This document shows positions 46,216 through 55,323 of a stretch of 64,000 nt of DNA, one piece after another. The notes beneath the pieces are model-generated. The model did not search any database. It had not been told where the DNA came from and saw only the letters and a list, made by a program, of their open reading frames with translations. Numbering within the stretch: position 1 is the first letter of the stretch; every line of letters begins with the position of its first letter. Position numbers and translations under genes: made by a program. Source of the stretch: Pseudomonas ovata (GTDB taxonomy: Bacteria > Pseudomonadota > Gammaproteobacteria > Pseudomonadales > Pseudomonadaceae); NCBI RefSeq assembly GCF_003131185.1, contig NZ_QFFU01000015.1, positions 1 through 64,000 on the forward strand, read 5' to 3'.

Positions 46216-46919
46216 GCTTCACCTCGGTCGGAAGTCGCCTGGTAATGGCGCTCGATGTTGCGTCGGGAGGCGCCGATATGGCGGCGCATCAGGAGTTCGG
46301 CCAGTTCGCCATCGCGCTCGGCGATGGCGTCCAGAATACGGTGGTGCTCGGCAAAGGCCTGGCGCGGGCGATTGGGCGTGGAAGAAAACTGGATGCGGTA
46401 CATGCGCACCAGTTGATACAACTCGCCGCAGAGCATCTGGCTCAGGGTCTGGTTACCGCTGCCCTGGATGATCTGGTAATGAAAGTCGAAATCGCCCTCC
46501 TGCTGGTAATAACCGATGCCGGCCTGGAACGCCGCGTCGCGTTCATGGGTGTCGAGCACCCGGCGCAGCTCGTCGATCTGTTCGGCGGTCATGCGTTCGG
46601 CCGCCAGACGGCAGGCCAGTCCTTCAAGCGATTCGCGGATCTGGTACAGCTCGATCATCTGCTGGTGAGTCATCGACACCACCCGCGCACCGACATGCGG
46701 AACGCGCACCACCAGCCGCTGGCCTTCCAGGCGGTGAATGGCTTCGCGCAGCGGACCGCGGCTGATGCCGTAGGTGCGCGCCAGTTCCGGCTCGGAAATC
46801 TTGCTGCCCGGTGCGATCTCGCCCTTGACGATGGCCGCCTGGATACGCCGGAACACGTGCTCGGAAAGTGTTTCGGTTTCTTGCCCGACAGGCAAGGCAG
46901 GTTCAAGCGCATCCAGCAT
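46212..46919 (-). CDS. prpR: GntR/FadR-type regulator of the 2-methylcitrate operon
   Basis: This 235-residue regulator has an N-terminal winged helix-turn-helix (LSEHVFRRIQAAIVKGEIAPGSKISEPELARTYGISRGPLREAIHRLEGQRLV) and a C-terminal all-helical FCD ligand domain with metal-binding His residues (RRVLDTHERDAAF, HYQIIQG, AFAEHHRIL). It heads the prp operon and overlaps prpB. Two TGTCGACA palindromes lie just upstream, and self-repression relieved by a methylcitrate-cycle intermediate is the likely mode. It is not the sigma-54 type PrpR of Salmonella. Confidence 0.92.
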   Translation of the reverse strand: MLDALEPALPVGQETETLSEHVFRRIQAAIVKGEIAPGSKISEPELARTYGISRGPLREAIHRLEGQRLVVRVPHVGARVVSMTHQQMIELYQIRESLEGLACRLAAERMTAEQIDELRRVLDTHERDAAFQAGIGYYQQEGDFDFHYQIIQGSGNQTLSQMLCGELYQLVRMYRIQFSSTPNRPRQAFAEHHRILDAIAERDGELAELLMRRHIGASRRNIERHYQATSDRGEA

Positions 46920-46921
46920 AA

Positions 46922-46929
46922 TGTCGACA
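46922..46929. promoter_or_regulatory. Proximal TGTCGACA operator of the prp operon
   Basis: A perfect eight-base palindrome lies three bases upstream of the prpR start codon and overlaps its ribosome binding site region. A protein bound here would block both transcription and initiation. Confidence 0.6.
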
Positions 46930-46993
46930 CCTTGATCAGCGAATACCCGATAATCTAGTCATTCACGCCAGATCCGTCAAAGCAAAAAGCCTT

Positions 46994-47005
46994 ATTGTCG
47001 ACAAT
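46994..47005. promoter_or_regulatory. Distal ATTGTCGACAAT operator of the prp operon
   Basis: This perfect 12-base palindrome contains the same TGTCGACA core as the proximal site. Centre-to-centre distance is 74 bases, close to seven DNA turns, which would allow looping. It suits a FadR-type GntR dimer. Confidence 0.7.
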
Positions 47006-47200
47006 CGTCTAATACGGCTTGTTTTTAACATCATTCCTTACCAGCCAGTTCATTACCCGCCTCATGGCTGGTCTCGTCAGGACAGCATGTTAGAATGCCG
47101 ACCTTTTTCACCCTCCCGATTCATTTCCTGACTTGCGAACCGTCCCGCCAGCCCCAGGGTTGGCGGCACCTCTGATTCGCCCTCATCGCGCCAGAACTCA

Positions 47201-47731
47201 ATGAAACGTTTTACCCTGCTGTGCCTGCTGCTGTTCTCCCTGCCCTGCCTTGCCATCGAGAAATCCGTCTACGGCCTGAACGAATACGCCCGCTTGCCCG
47301 AGATCGATCTGGAACTGCCCGCCAAGCTCGACACCGGCGCCCGCACCGCTTCGCTGAGCGCACGCGACATTGACTATTTCCAGCGTGGCGACGAGCAATG
47401 GGTGCGCTTTTACCTGGCCATCGACCAGGCGCATGCGCACCCCATCGAACGGCCGCTGGTGCGGGTCGGCAAAATCAAGCGCCGTGCCGATGACGTGGGC
47501 GCCACGCCCGAACAGCAATACAGCGCCCGTCCGGTCATCCGTCTGGATGTCTGCCTGGGCAAAGATTTACACAGCCTGGAAGTGAACTTGACCGACCGAA
47601 GCGCTTTCCAATACCCGCTTTTGATTGGCGCCGACGCGCTCAAGCGCTTCAACGCGCTGGTCGACCCCAGTCTGAAATATGCCGCCGGCAAGCCCGCCTG
47701 CTCCGACAACATCGCTCAAAACGCAGAGTAA
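47201..47731 (+). CDS. Exported retropepsin-like protein (PF05618, annotated ATP-dependent Zn protease)
   Basis: The 176 residues start with a signal peptide (MKRFTLLCLLLFSLPCLA). They then show the aspartic-protease-like motif LELPAKLDTGARTASLSA near residue 45 with the DTGA core, and a later FQYPLLIGADALKRFNALVDPSLKY. The family is called ATP-dependent zinc protease in databases, although the fold predicted from the motif is retropepsin-like with an Asp nucleophile. It is expected to act in the periplasm. The inactive-transglutaminase membrane gene starts four bases after the stop, and a RimK-like ligase follows, so the three likely work together. Confidence 0.8.
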   Translation: MKRFTLLCLLLFSLPCLAIEKSVYGLNEYARLPEIDLELPAKLDTGARTASLSARDIDYFQRGDEQWVRFYLAIDQAHAHPIERPLVRVGKIKRRADDVGATPEQQYSARPVIRLDVCLGKDLHSLEVNLTDRSAFQYPLLIGADALKRFNALVDPSLKYAAGKPACSDNIAQNAE

Positions 47732-47735
47732 TCCC

Positions 47736-49271
47736 ATGCGCGCGCTTACCCTCCATCTGAAAGTACTGATCGCCATCCTGGTGACCCTGGGCCTGGCAAT
47801 CACGCTCTGGCAGGTACTGGTACTCGGCATGCCGATGACCGAAGACGAGACCGATGACCTGTGGAACATCGACGCCAAGGTGGAATTCGTCGCCAGCCCC
47901 AAGGATTCGGTCAAGGTGCAGATGTTCGTCCCGCCCCTGGCGCAGGACTACATCAGCCTCAATGAAAGCTTTATATCCAACAATTACGGTGTCAGCGTCA
48001 ATCGCGTCGACGGTAACCGCAAGGTCACCTGGTCGGCCCGCCGTGCCAATGGCAACCAGACCCTGTATTACCGCCTGGTGCTGACCAAGCGCTACAGCGC
48101 CGACAAGCCCAAGCCCAAGGGCCCGATCTTTCGTGACAGCCTGCCGGTCGAAGGCGCCGAAAAGGTCGCCGCCGATGCCTTGCTGGCGCCGATTCGCCAG
48201 CACTCGGCTGACGTCGAGACCTTCATCAGCGAAGCCATCAAACGCGTCAACAACCCCAGTGACGACAACGCCCGCCTGCTGCTGGGCGGCGACAGCTCGG
48301 CGGCGCGCAAGGCCCAGGTCACCGACCTGCTGCTGTCGATCGCCCATGTGCCGATGGAAAAGGTCCACACCATTCGGCTCGAAGCCGGCCAGCCGCAGGT
48401 GCCGGAGTTGTGGGTGCGCAGTTTCAATGGCAAGGAATGGCTGTATTTCAACCCTGAAACCGGTGAATCCGGGCTGCCGGAAGACCGCATGCTGTGGTGG
48501 ATCGGCGACGAACCGCTGATCACCGTCGAGGGCGGGCGCAAGGCCACGGTCAATTTCACCCTGAACAACAGCGAGATGAACGCCATCCGCCTGGCGCAGC
48601 TGACCGACGAAAACACCGACGCCGACTTTTTGTCCTACTCGCTGTACGGCCTGCCGCTGCAGACCCAGCAAAGCTTCATGATCATGGTCATGATCCCGAT
48701 CGGCGTGCTGGTCATCCTGGTACTGCGCAACCTGATCGGCCTGCAGACCCTGGGCACCTTCACCCCGGTGCTGATCGCCCTGGCCTTTCGCGAGACGCAG
48801 CTGGACTTCGGCATCCTGCTGTTTACCGTGATCACCGCGCTGGGGTTGTCGCTGCGCTCCTACCTGGAGCACCTCAAGCTGCAGATGCTGCCACGCCTGT
48901 CGGTGGTGCTGACCTTCGTGGTGGTATTGATCGCCGCCATCAGCCTGTTCAGCCATAAACTGGGGCTGGAACGCGGGCTGTCGGTATCGCTGTTCCCGAT
49001 GGTGATCCTGACCATGACCATCGAGCGCCTGTCGATCACCTGGGAAGAGCGCGGCGCCAGCCACGCCATGAAAGTCGCCATCGGCACGCTGTTCGCGGCC
49101 TCGCTGGCCTATCTGATCATGACCGTGCCGCAACTGACCTATTTCGTCTTCACCTTCCCGGCCGTGTTGCTGGTGCTGGTCGGCTTCATGCTGGCCATGG
49201 GTCGCTACCGCGGCTACCGCCTGACCGAGCTGGTGCGCTTTCGCGCCTTCCTCAAGGAAGACGCCCAATGA
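47736..49271 (+). CDS. Inactive transglutaminase fused to seven membrane helices
   Basis: This 511-residue inner-membrane protein has an N-terminal anchor (LHLKVLIAILVTLGLAITLWQVLVLG) and a periplasmic domain of about 210 residues resembling the Transglut_i_TM family. A C-terminal block of about seven helices follows (IMVMIPIGVLVILVLRNLIG, LSVVLTFVVVLIAAISLF, AVLLVLVGFMLAMG). No transglutaminase Cys-His-Asp triad is apparent. Coupled to the ATP-grasp gene by ATGA and four bases from the retropepsin-like gene, it probably carries a periplasmic signal to the cytoplasmic partner. Confidence 0.82.
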   Translation: MRALTLHLKVLIAILVTLGLAITLWQVLVLGMPMTEDETDDLWNIDAKVEFVASPKDSVKVQMFVPPLAQDYISLNESFISNNYGVSVNRVDGNRKVTWSARRANGNQTLYYRLVLTKRYSADKPKPKGPIFRDSLPVEGAEKVAADALLAPIRQHSADVETFISEAIKRVNNPSDDNARLLLGGDSSAARKAQVTDLLLSIAHVPMEKVHTIRLEAGQPQVPELWVRSFNGKEWLYFNPETGESGLPEDRMLWWIGDEPLITVEGGRKATVNFTLNNSEMNAIRLAQLTDENTDADFLSYSLYGLPLQTQQSFMIMVMIPIGVLVILVLRNLIGLQTLGTFTPVLIALAFRETQLDFGILLFTVITALGLSLRSYLEHLKLQMLPRLSVVLTFVVVLIAAISLFSHKLGLERGLSVSLFPMVILTMTIERLSITWEERGASHAMKVAIGTLFAASLAYLIMTVPQLTYFVFTFPAVLLVLVGFMLAMGRYRGYRLTELVRFRAFLKEDAQ

Positions 49272-50248
49272 TCGGCTGGTGGAAGACCTGGAAGGCGCTG
49301 GAAGCCAAGGGCATCATGGGCATCAACCGGCGTAATGCCGACTACGTGCTCAAGTACAACAAGCGCAGCCTGTACCCGATCGTCGATGACAAGATCATCA
49401 CCAAGGAGCGCGCCATTGCTGCCGGCATCCATGTGCCGCAGATGTACGGGGTGATTTCCACGGAAAAGGAGATCGACAAGCTCGACGCGATCATCGGCGA
49501 CCGTGACGACTTCGTCATCAAGCCGGCCCAGGGCGCAGGCGGCGACGGCATCATGGTCATCGCCGACCGCTTCGAGGACAACTTTCGCAGCATTTCCGGG
49601 CGGCTGGTCAGCCGCTCGGAGATCGAGCACCAGATTTCCAGCATCCTCACCGGCCTGTATTCGCTGGGCGGCCACCGCGACCGGGCGCTGATCGAATACC
49701 GGGTGATTCCCGACACCATCTTCAAGAGCATCAGCTACGAGGGCGTACCGGACATCCGCATCATCGTGCTGATGGGCTACCCGGTGATGGCCATGCTGCG
49801 CCTGCCGACCCGCCAGTCCGGCGGCAAGGCCAACCTGCACCAGGGCGCCATCGGCGTGGGCGTCGACCTGGCCACCGGCATCACCCTCAAGGGCACCTGG
49901 CTGAACCGCATCATCAGCAAGCACCCCGACACCGCCAACGCGGTGGACGGCGTACAACTGCCCTACTGGGACGGCTTCATGAAGCTGGCCGCCGAGTGCT
50001 ACGAGCTGTGCGGCCTGGGCTACATCGGTGTGGACATGGTGCTGGACCAGGAAAAGGGCCCGCTGATCCTGGAACTCAACGCCCGCCCCGGCCTGAATAT
50101 CCAGATCGCCAACGACTGCGGCCTGACGTTGCGCACCCAGGCGGTGGAGGCGCACCTGGAAACGCTGGCCCGCGACGGCCATCAGCAAACGTCTGCCGAG
50201 CGTGTGCGCTTCGTTCAGCAGTTGTTTGGCCACCCCCATACCGCATGA
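49268..50248 (+). CDS. RimK-like ATP-grasp ligase (alpha-L-glutamate ligase-like)
   Basis: The 326 residues show an ATP-grasp fold: a basic start (WWKTWKALEAKGIMGINRRNADYV), KERAIAAGIHVPQMYGV, the ATP-binding DDFVIKPAQGAGGDGIMVI near 78-95, and the metal-binding LILELNARPGLNIQIAN near 275-290. Such enzymes form amide bonds using ATP, often adding glutamate. The substrate is unknown. The overlap with the preceding membrane gene argues for a physical complex. Annotators often call the family alpha-L-glutamate ligase-related. Confidence 0.85.
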   Translation: MIGWWKTWKALEAKGIMGINRRNADYVLKYNKRSLYPIVDDKIITKERAIAAGIHVPQMYGVISTEKEIDKLDAIIGDRDDFVIKPAQGAGGDGIMVIADRFEDNFRSISGRLVSRSEIEHQISSILTGLYSLGGHRDRALIEYRVIPDTIFKSISYEGVPDIRIIVLMGYPVMAMLRLPTRQSGGKANLHQGAIGVGVDLATGITLKGTWLNRIISKHPDTANAVDGVQLPYWDGFMKLAAECYELCGLGYIGVDMVLDQEKGPLILELNARPGLNIQIANDCGLTLRTQAVEAHLETLARDGHQQTSAERVRFVQQLFGHPHTA

Positions 50249-50458
50249 CCCCCTGCCAGGCCCGGTGCGACCTGGCTCCCCGCCCAAATCTGCTGATCTT
50301 CAAGCAGGCGTAGCGATCTTGCTACTGGCAATATCGCTAGTTGCCTGAAAGCGCACAGACCGGAAAATGGTCAAACACACGCTGAAGACAGCCCTGCTGG
50401 CAATACAGTAAACCCGCTTGACGAAAGAGTCGGCGAGCCCACGATTCAAGGAGGAATC

Positions 50459-51010
50459 ATGATGAAACTCAGCGCACGCCTGTACAAGACAGCGCTCGCG
50501 GCAATTGTGGCGAGCCTGGTGCTCGGCGGCTGTAAATCGCCGGTTTACGGCGCAGAATCGGGTGAAGCAACCCGCCCTGTATCCCGTGAGACACCCGTTG
50601 GGCAAGTGATCATTTACGACAAACAACAAGACAATGGCGAATTCAAGGAGAATTGCAGGTTTAACTTCAAAACCGAAAGAGTCGACTTTCAAGATGGCGA
50701 CCACAATTGTACAAATGACAATGCCTATTTTTTCAAACTGGAAAATGTACCTTCGGCGTCGCACGTATCATTCTTTGACGACCCAGACTGCGATGTGGAC
50801 GAAGGAAACTTTGATTTCAATGTAAAAACCATCAGGAATCCTACGACCATGCAGCACCCCTACAGCCTTAAAACGGCACATGGACAGGAAGTGGGTACAA
50901 TTCTGGATCCAGGCGGAGTAAGGCTGTTCAGCAAACACGGCGATGAACAAGTAGAAGGCAAACTGAGCTGCGTAAGGATGGAGCTGTCTCCAACACCTGA
51001 AAACCCTTGA
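50459..51010 (+). CDS. Hypothetical lipoprotein, AT-rich gene
   Basis: The 183 residues begin with a lipoprotein signal (KTALAAIVASLVLGGC, lipobox LVLGGC near residue 25). Four Cys residues in the mature part (ENCRFNF, DHNCTND, DPDCDVD, LSCVRME) could form two disulfides, as in small periplasmic domains. A strong AAGGAGG precedes ATG 50459. Base composition is clearly lower in GC than its neighbours (24 G/C in bases 50641-50700), which suggests recent acquisition. It stands alone between the ATP-grasp gene and pabB. I recognise no family. Confidence 0.7.
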   Translation: MMKLSARLYKTALAAIVASLVLGGCKSPVYGAESGEATRPVSRETPVGQVIIYDKQQDNGEFKENCRFNFKTERVDFQDGDHNCTNDNAYFFKLENVPSASHVSFFDDPDCDVDEGNFDFNVKTIRNPTTMQHPYSLKTAHGQEVGTILDPGGVRLFSKHGDEQVEGKLSCVRMELSPTPENP

Positions 51011-51169
51011 GGTCACCAGGCCCAGGCGGGCGCGAGTTTCACCAGGCCTCAGGGGCAGCCTTGGGGTCTGTTGCCGTTTCGTCATGGCAACAGAGCCGTG
51101 AGCAGGGCTGTCCTGTACGGGCATTGCTGACTACAATCGGCGGTCATTTCGTAGCCACTGTAGTCGACG

Positions 51170-52513
51170 ATGCCAACCTGCACGCTGCATGCCTTGCCAT
51201 ACTTACCTGACCCCGCCACGTATTTCGGGCGTATTGCCCAGGCACCCGGCGCGGTGCTGCTCGACAGCGGGCGGCCAGCCGCCGAGCGCGGCCGCTATGA
51301 CCTGCTCAGCGCCTGGCCGGTGGCACAGTTGTCTGCTCACACCCATGAAAGTGGCAACCAGTTCCTGCAACGCTTGCGCGACAGCCTGGGTTTGCTGGGC
51401 GAGGCCCGGTTGCCCGAGGGCGTAGCCCTGCCCTTTGCCGGCGGCCTGATCGGCTACCTGAGTTATGATTTTGGCCGGTGCCTGGAGCCATTGCCGGCGC
51501 TGGCACGCGACGACCTGTCATTGCCCGAGGCGCAGCTGGGCCTGTATGCCTGGGCACTGGTCAGCGACCATCAGGAACGCACCAGCCAACTGGTGTTTCA
51601 CCCGTCGCTGCCCGAGCTTGAGCGCCTGCGCTTGCAGCACCTGTTCGAAGCAGACTGGCACCCTGATGCAGGCCCCTTCAGGCTTCAGGCAGCCTTTGGC
51701 GCCAGCATCGATGCAGGGCAGTACCACAACGCCTTTGATCGTGTGCAAGCCTATATCCAGGCCGGCGACTGCTATCAGGTCAACCTGACCCAGCGTTTCC
51801 AGGCACCTTGCAGCGGCAACCCGTGGACGGCCTACACCGCCTTGCGTGGCGCGTGCCCTACCCCCTTCGCCGGTTATCTGGCACTGGGCAATGATGAGGC
51901 GATTGTAAGCCTGTCGCCGGAGCGCTTTGTCAGGGTCAGCGACCAGCAGGTCGAGACCCGCCCGATCAAGGGCACACGGCCGCGCGGCCAGGATGCTGCT
52001 GAAGATGCCCATCTGGCTCGGGAACTGCTAGACAGCCCCAAGGACCGTGCCGAAAACCTGATGATCGTCGACCTGCTGCGCAACGACATGGGCCGCAATT
52101 GCCGCATCGGTTCGGTCAAGGTGCCCGAACTGTTCGCCCTGGAAAGCTACCCCAACGTGCACCACCTGGTCAGCAGCATCACCGGCGAACTGGCACCGGG
52201 GCGCGATGTGCTGGACCTGATCGGCGGCAGCTTCCCCGGCGGCTCGATCACCGGCGCGCCGAAGATCCGCGCCATGCAGATCATCGACGAACTGGAACCG
52301 TACCGGCGCTCGATCTATTGCGGCTCGTTGCTGTACATCGACGTGCGCGGCGAGATGGACAGCTCCATCGCCATCCGCAGCCTGCTGGTCAAGGATGGAA
52401 CCGTGTCGTGCTGGGCCGGAGGCGGCATTGTCGCCGACTCCGACTGCGCGGCCGAGTACCAGGAGTGCTTTGCCAAGGTGGGCGTGCTGCTGAAAACGCT
52501 GGAGGCACTTTGA
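51170..52513 (+). CDS. pabB: Aminodeoxychorismate synthase component I
   Basis: PabB converts chorismate and ammonia to 4-amino-4-deoxychorismate for folate. The 447 residues contain LPFAGGLIGYLSYDFGR, GDCYQVNLTQRF, and VETRPIKGTRPRG, in which PIKGT is the PabB mark replacing the PIAGT of TrpE. AENLMIVDLLRNDMGR, GGSFPGGSITGAPKIRAM and a C-terminal GGGIVADS follow. The glutaminase partner PabA is not in the window. The gene converges with thrH. Confidence 0.95.
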   Translation: MPTCTLHALPYLPDPATYFGRIAQAPGAVLLDSGRPAAERGRYDLLSAWPVAQLSAHTHESGNQFLQRLRDSLGLLGEARLPEGVALPFAGGLIGYLSYDFGRCLEPLPALARDDLSLPEAQLGLYAWALVSDHQERTSQLVFHPSLPELERLRLQHLFEADWHPDAGPFRLQAAFGASIDAGQYHNAFDRVQAYIQAGDCYQVNLTQRFQAPCSGNPWTAYTALRGACPTPFAGYLALGNDEAIVSLSPERFVRVSDQQVETRPIKGTRPRGQDAAEDAHLARELLDSPKDRAENLMIVDLLRNDMGRNCRIGSVKVPELFALESYPNVHHLVSSITGELAPGRDVLDLIGGSFPGGSITGAPKIRAMQIIDELEPYRRSIYCGSLLYIDVRGEMDSSIAIRSLLVKDGTVSCWAGGGIVADSDCAAEYQECFAKVGVLLKTLEAL

Positions 52514-52607
52514 CCCGGCCTTTGCGAACCTTGCTCTGAGCACATTCGCGACTGCTGGTCGCTACAGGCGTTATGTCGTGCGCAGGGCCAGGCCGGCTGC
52601 AGCGCTG

Positions 52608-53225
52608 TTACAGGCTCAGCGTGCGATTCGAAGCCTTGATGAATTGCTTTTTCAGCGCTTCGAAGGTGTGCACCGCCGGAAACTGCGGGAATTCGCGAAT
52701 CACGTTCTCGGGGGCATGAAACAGAATCCCGGCGTCGGCTTCGCCCAGCATGGTGGTGTCGTTGTACGAGTCGCCAGCGGCGATCACCCGGTAGTACAGG
52801 CTCTTGAAGGCCAGTACCGATTGGCGCTTGGGGTCCTTCTGGCGCAGTTGATAGCTGATGACCCGATCGCTTTCGTCGGTGATCAGGCGGTGGCACAGCA
52901 GGGTCGGAAAGCCCAGTTGACGCATCAACGGCTGGGAGAACTCATAGAAGGTATCGGACAGGATCACCACCTGGAAACGCTCGCGCAGCCAGTCGACAAA
53001 CTCGATGGCGCCGTCCAGTGGCGTGAGGGTGCCGATCACTTCTTGGATGTCGCCCAGCTTCAGGCCGTGCTCGTCAAGAATGCGCAGGCGCTGCTTCATC
53101 AGCACGTCGTAGTCGGGAATATCCCGGGTGGTGGCACGCAGAGACTCGATGCCGGTTTTTTCGGCAAAGGCAATCCAGATTTCCGGAACCAGTACACCTT
53201 CCAGGTCGAGACAGGCAATTTCCAC
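52608..53225 (-). CDS. thrH: Phosphoserine phosphatase/homoserine phosphotransferase ThrH
   Basis: This HAD-superfamily enzyme dephosphorylates phosphoserine and can move phosphate to homoserine. The 205 residues start EIACLDLEGVLVPEIW, where the catalytic Asp pair reads DLE as in known ThrH. SDTFYEF, KRQSVLAFKSL and AAGDSYNDTTMLGEADAGILF follow. I chose GTG 53225 as start because AAGGAG lies seven bases upstream and the length equals that of P. aeruginosa ThrH. It diverges from cysH. Confidence 0.95.
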   Translation of the reverse strand: MEIACLDLEGVLVPEIWIAFAEKTGIESLRATTRDIPDYDVLMKQRLRILDEHGLKLGDIQEVIGTLTPLDGAIEFVDWLRERFQVVILSDTFYEFSQPLMRQLGFPTLLCHRLITDESDRVISYQLRQKDPKRQSVLAFKSLYYRVIAAGDSYNDTTMLGEADAGILFHAPENVIREFPQFPAVHTFEALKKQFIKASNRTLSL

Positions 53226-53383
53226 AGCACACTCCTTGAACAGGCGAAAAGAAGCGGCACTGTAGGGGCTGTGGTCGCTGTTGCGCAAGCCGGGACGATG
53301 CGCTCACAGGCAGACGGATTTTGTTACCATGATCGCCACCACGAGCGCTTAAGCGCCACCTTCTGTATTTAGGAACACACCTG

Positions 53384-54118
53384 ATGAGCCAACCTTTCGA
53401 CGTAGCCGAATTGGCGGCCACGTATGCAAACAAGTCACCCCAGGACATTCTCAAGCTGGCGTTCAGCCATTTTGGCGACGACCTGTGGATCTCCTTCAGC
53501 GGCGCCGAAGACGTGGTGCTGGTGGACATGGCCTGGAAGATCAACAAGAACGTCAAGGTGTTCAGCCTCGACACCGGCCGCCTGCACCCGGAAACCTACC
53601 GCTTCATCGACCAGGTGCGCGAGACCTATGGCATCGCCATCGAACTGGTCTCGCCGGACCACACAAGGCTTGAGCCCTTCGTCAAGGAAAAGGGCCTGTT
53701 CAGCTTCTACAAGGACGGCCATGGCGAATGCTGCGGCATCCGCAAAATCGAGCCGCTGCGGCGCAAGCTCAGCACCGTGAAGGCCTGGGCCACCGGCCAG
53801 CGCCGCGACCAGAGCCCCGGCACCCGCAGCCAGGTGGCCGCGCTGGAAATCGACAGCGCCTTCTCGACACCCCAGCGCACGCTGTACAAGTTCAACCCGC
53901 TGGCGCAGATGACCAGCGAGGAAGTCTGGGGGTATATCCGCATGCTGGAACTGCCCTACAACAGCCTGCACGAGCGTGGCTTCATCAGCATTGGCTGCGA
54001 GCCCTGCACCCGCCCCGTCCTGCCCAACCAGCACGAGCGCGAAGGCCGCTGGTGGTGGGAAGAAGCCACCCAGAAGGAATGTGGCCTGCACGCCGGTAAT
54101 CTGATTGCCAAGGGGTAA
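53384..54118 (+). CDS. cysH: Adenylylsulfate (APS) reductase, iron-sulfur type
   Basis: CysH reduces activated sulfate to sulfite in cysteine synthesis. The 244 residues have the nucleotide-binding SFSGAEDVVLVDMAW. The Cys pairs ECCGIRK and CEPCTRP hold a [4Fe-4S] cluster, and the C-terminal catalytic Cys lies in KECGLHAG. The cluster Cys residues indicate the APS-using form found in pseudomonads rather than the PAPS-only enterobacterial enzyme. CysB, its usual activator, is encoded 46 bases away on the opposite strand, converging. Confidence 0.95.
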   Translation: MSQPFDVAELAATYANKSPQDILKLAFSHFGDDLWISFSGAEDVVLVDMAWKINKNVKVFSLDTGRLHPETYRFIDQVRETYGIAIELVSPDHTRLEPFVKEKGLFSFYKDGHGECCGIRKIEPLRRKLSTVKAWATGQRRDQSPGTRSQVAALEIDSAFSTPQRTLYKFNPLAQMTSEEVWGYIRMLELPYNSLHERGFISIGCEPCTRPVLPNQHEREGRWWWEEATQKECGLHAGNLIAKG

Positions 54119-54164
54119 ACCGACAGCGCAGGACCGGCCGGTCCTGCAGCGTCGTGCAGTGCGA

Positions 54165-55139
54165 TCAATGCACCGGCAGTTCAACGTCCGCGAACAGGTC
54201 TTCGAGTTCCTGCTTGTTATGGCAGTGAATCGCCTTGGCCATCACCTCGCGGGTCAGGTGCGGGGCGAATTTTTCGATGAAGTCGCACATGAAGCCGCGC
54301 AGGAAAGTCCCGCGGCGGAAGGCGATCTTGGTCACGCTCGACTCGAACAGATGGCTGGCATCGAGGGCCACTAGGTCGTTGTCCAGCTCATCGTCGACCG
54401 CCATGTGAGCGACGATGCCGACGCCCAGGTTCAAGCGCACGTAGGTCTTGATCACGTCGGCGTCGGCGGCGGTGAACACCACCTTGGGCACCAGGCCCCG
54501 ATGACTGAAGGCTTCGTCGAGCTTGGAGCGTCCGGTAAAGCCGAATACGTATGTCACGATCGGGTATTCGGCCAGCAGCTCCAGGGTCAGCTTGGGCACC
54601 TTGGTCAGCGGGTGGCCTTGCGGCACCACCACACAACGGTTCCAGCGATAGCACGGCATCATGATCAGGTCGCCGAACTGCTCCAGCGCCTCGGTGGCGA
54701 TGGCAAAGTCGACGGTGCCATCGGAGGCCATTTCGGCGATCTGCATCGGCGAGCCCTGGTGCATGTGCAAGGCCACATCCGGGTACTGCTTGATGAAGCT
54801 GCTGATGATCGGCGGCAAGGCATAACGCGCCTGGGTATGCGTGGTGGCAATCGACAGGGTGCCCTTCTTCTCGTTGGAGAATTCCTGGGCAATCTGCTTG
54901 ATGCTCTCGACCTTGCGCAGGATTTCACCGGCGGTGGTAATGATGCGCTCGCCGGCCGGGGTAACGCGGGTCAGGTGCTTGCCGCTGCGGGCAAAGACTT
55001 CGACGCCCAGTTCGTCCTCAAGCAGGCGGATCTGCTTGCTGATACCCGGCTGGGAGGTGTACAGGCTCTGCGCCGTCGCGGAAACGTTGAGGTCGTGGTG
55101 CGCCACTTCCCAGATGTAGCGCAATTGTTGAAGCTTCAT
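54165..55139 (-). CDS. cysB: LysR-type cysteine regulon activator CysB
   Basis: The 324-residue regulator has the typical N-terminal helix-turn-helix (MKLQQLRYIWEVAHHDLNVSATAQSLYTSQPGISKQIRLLEDELGVEVF) and a C-terminal effector domain with GTLSIATTHTQARYALPP, where N-acetylserine or sulfate binds in characterised CysB. It activates sulfate uptake and reduction genes under sulfur limitation. The AT-rich upstream region (55200-55300) likely holds its autoregulated promoter. Confidence 0.96.
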   Translation of the reverse strand: MKLQQLRYIWEVAHHDLNVSATAQSLYTSQPGISKQIRLLEDELGVEVFARSGKHLTRVTPAGERIITTAGEILRKVESIKQIAQEFSNEKKGTLSIATTHTQARYALPPIISSFIKQYPDVALHMHQGSPMQIAEMASDGTVDFAIATEALEQFGDLIMMPCYRWNRCVVVPQGHPLTKVPKLTLELLAEYPIVTYVFGFTGRSKLDEAFSHRGLVPKVVFTAADADVIKTYVRLNLGVGIVAHMAVDDELDNDLVALDASHLFESSVTKIAFRRGTFLRGFMCDFIEKFAPHLTREVMAKAIHCHNKQELEDLFADVELPVH

Positions 55140-55323
55140 AGAAATCCCTCAAGGCAGATTGACCCGAGACCGGGCGCCGAAACGTAGTGGCGTTCGTCGA
55201 CTTTTCAGCCAGGTAGTCGGGCATCAGCGACGGTATATAACCGTATCAATGGTAAGAAGAAGAAAGCTAGAACTTTTTATCATCTTTACACGATAATGGC
55301 ACGCTCCATTTTGACTTCTTCTC

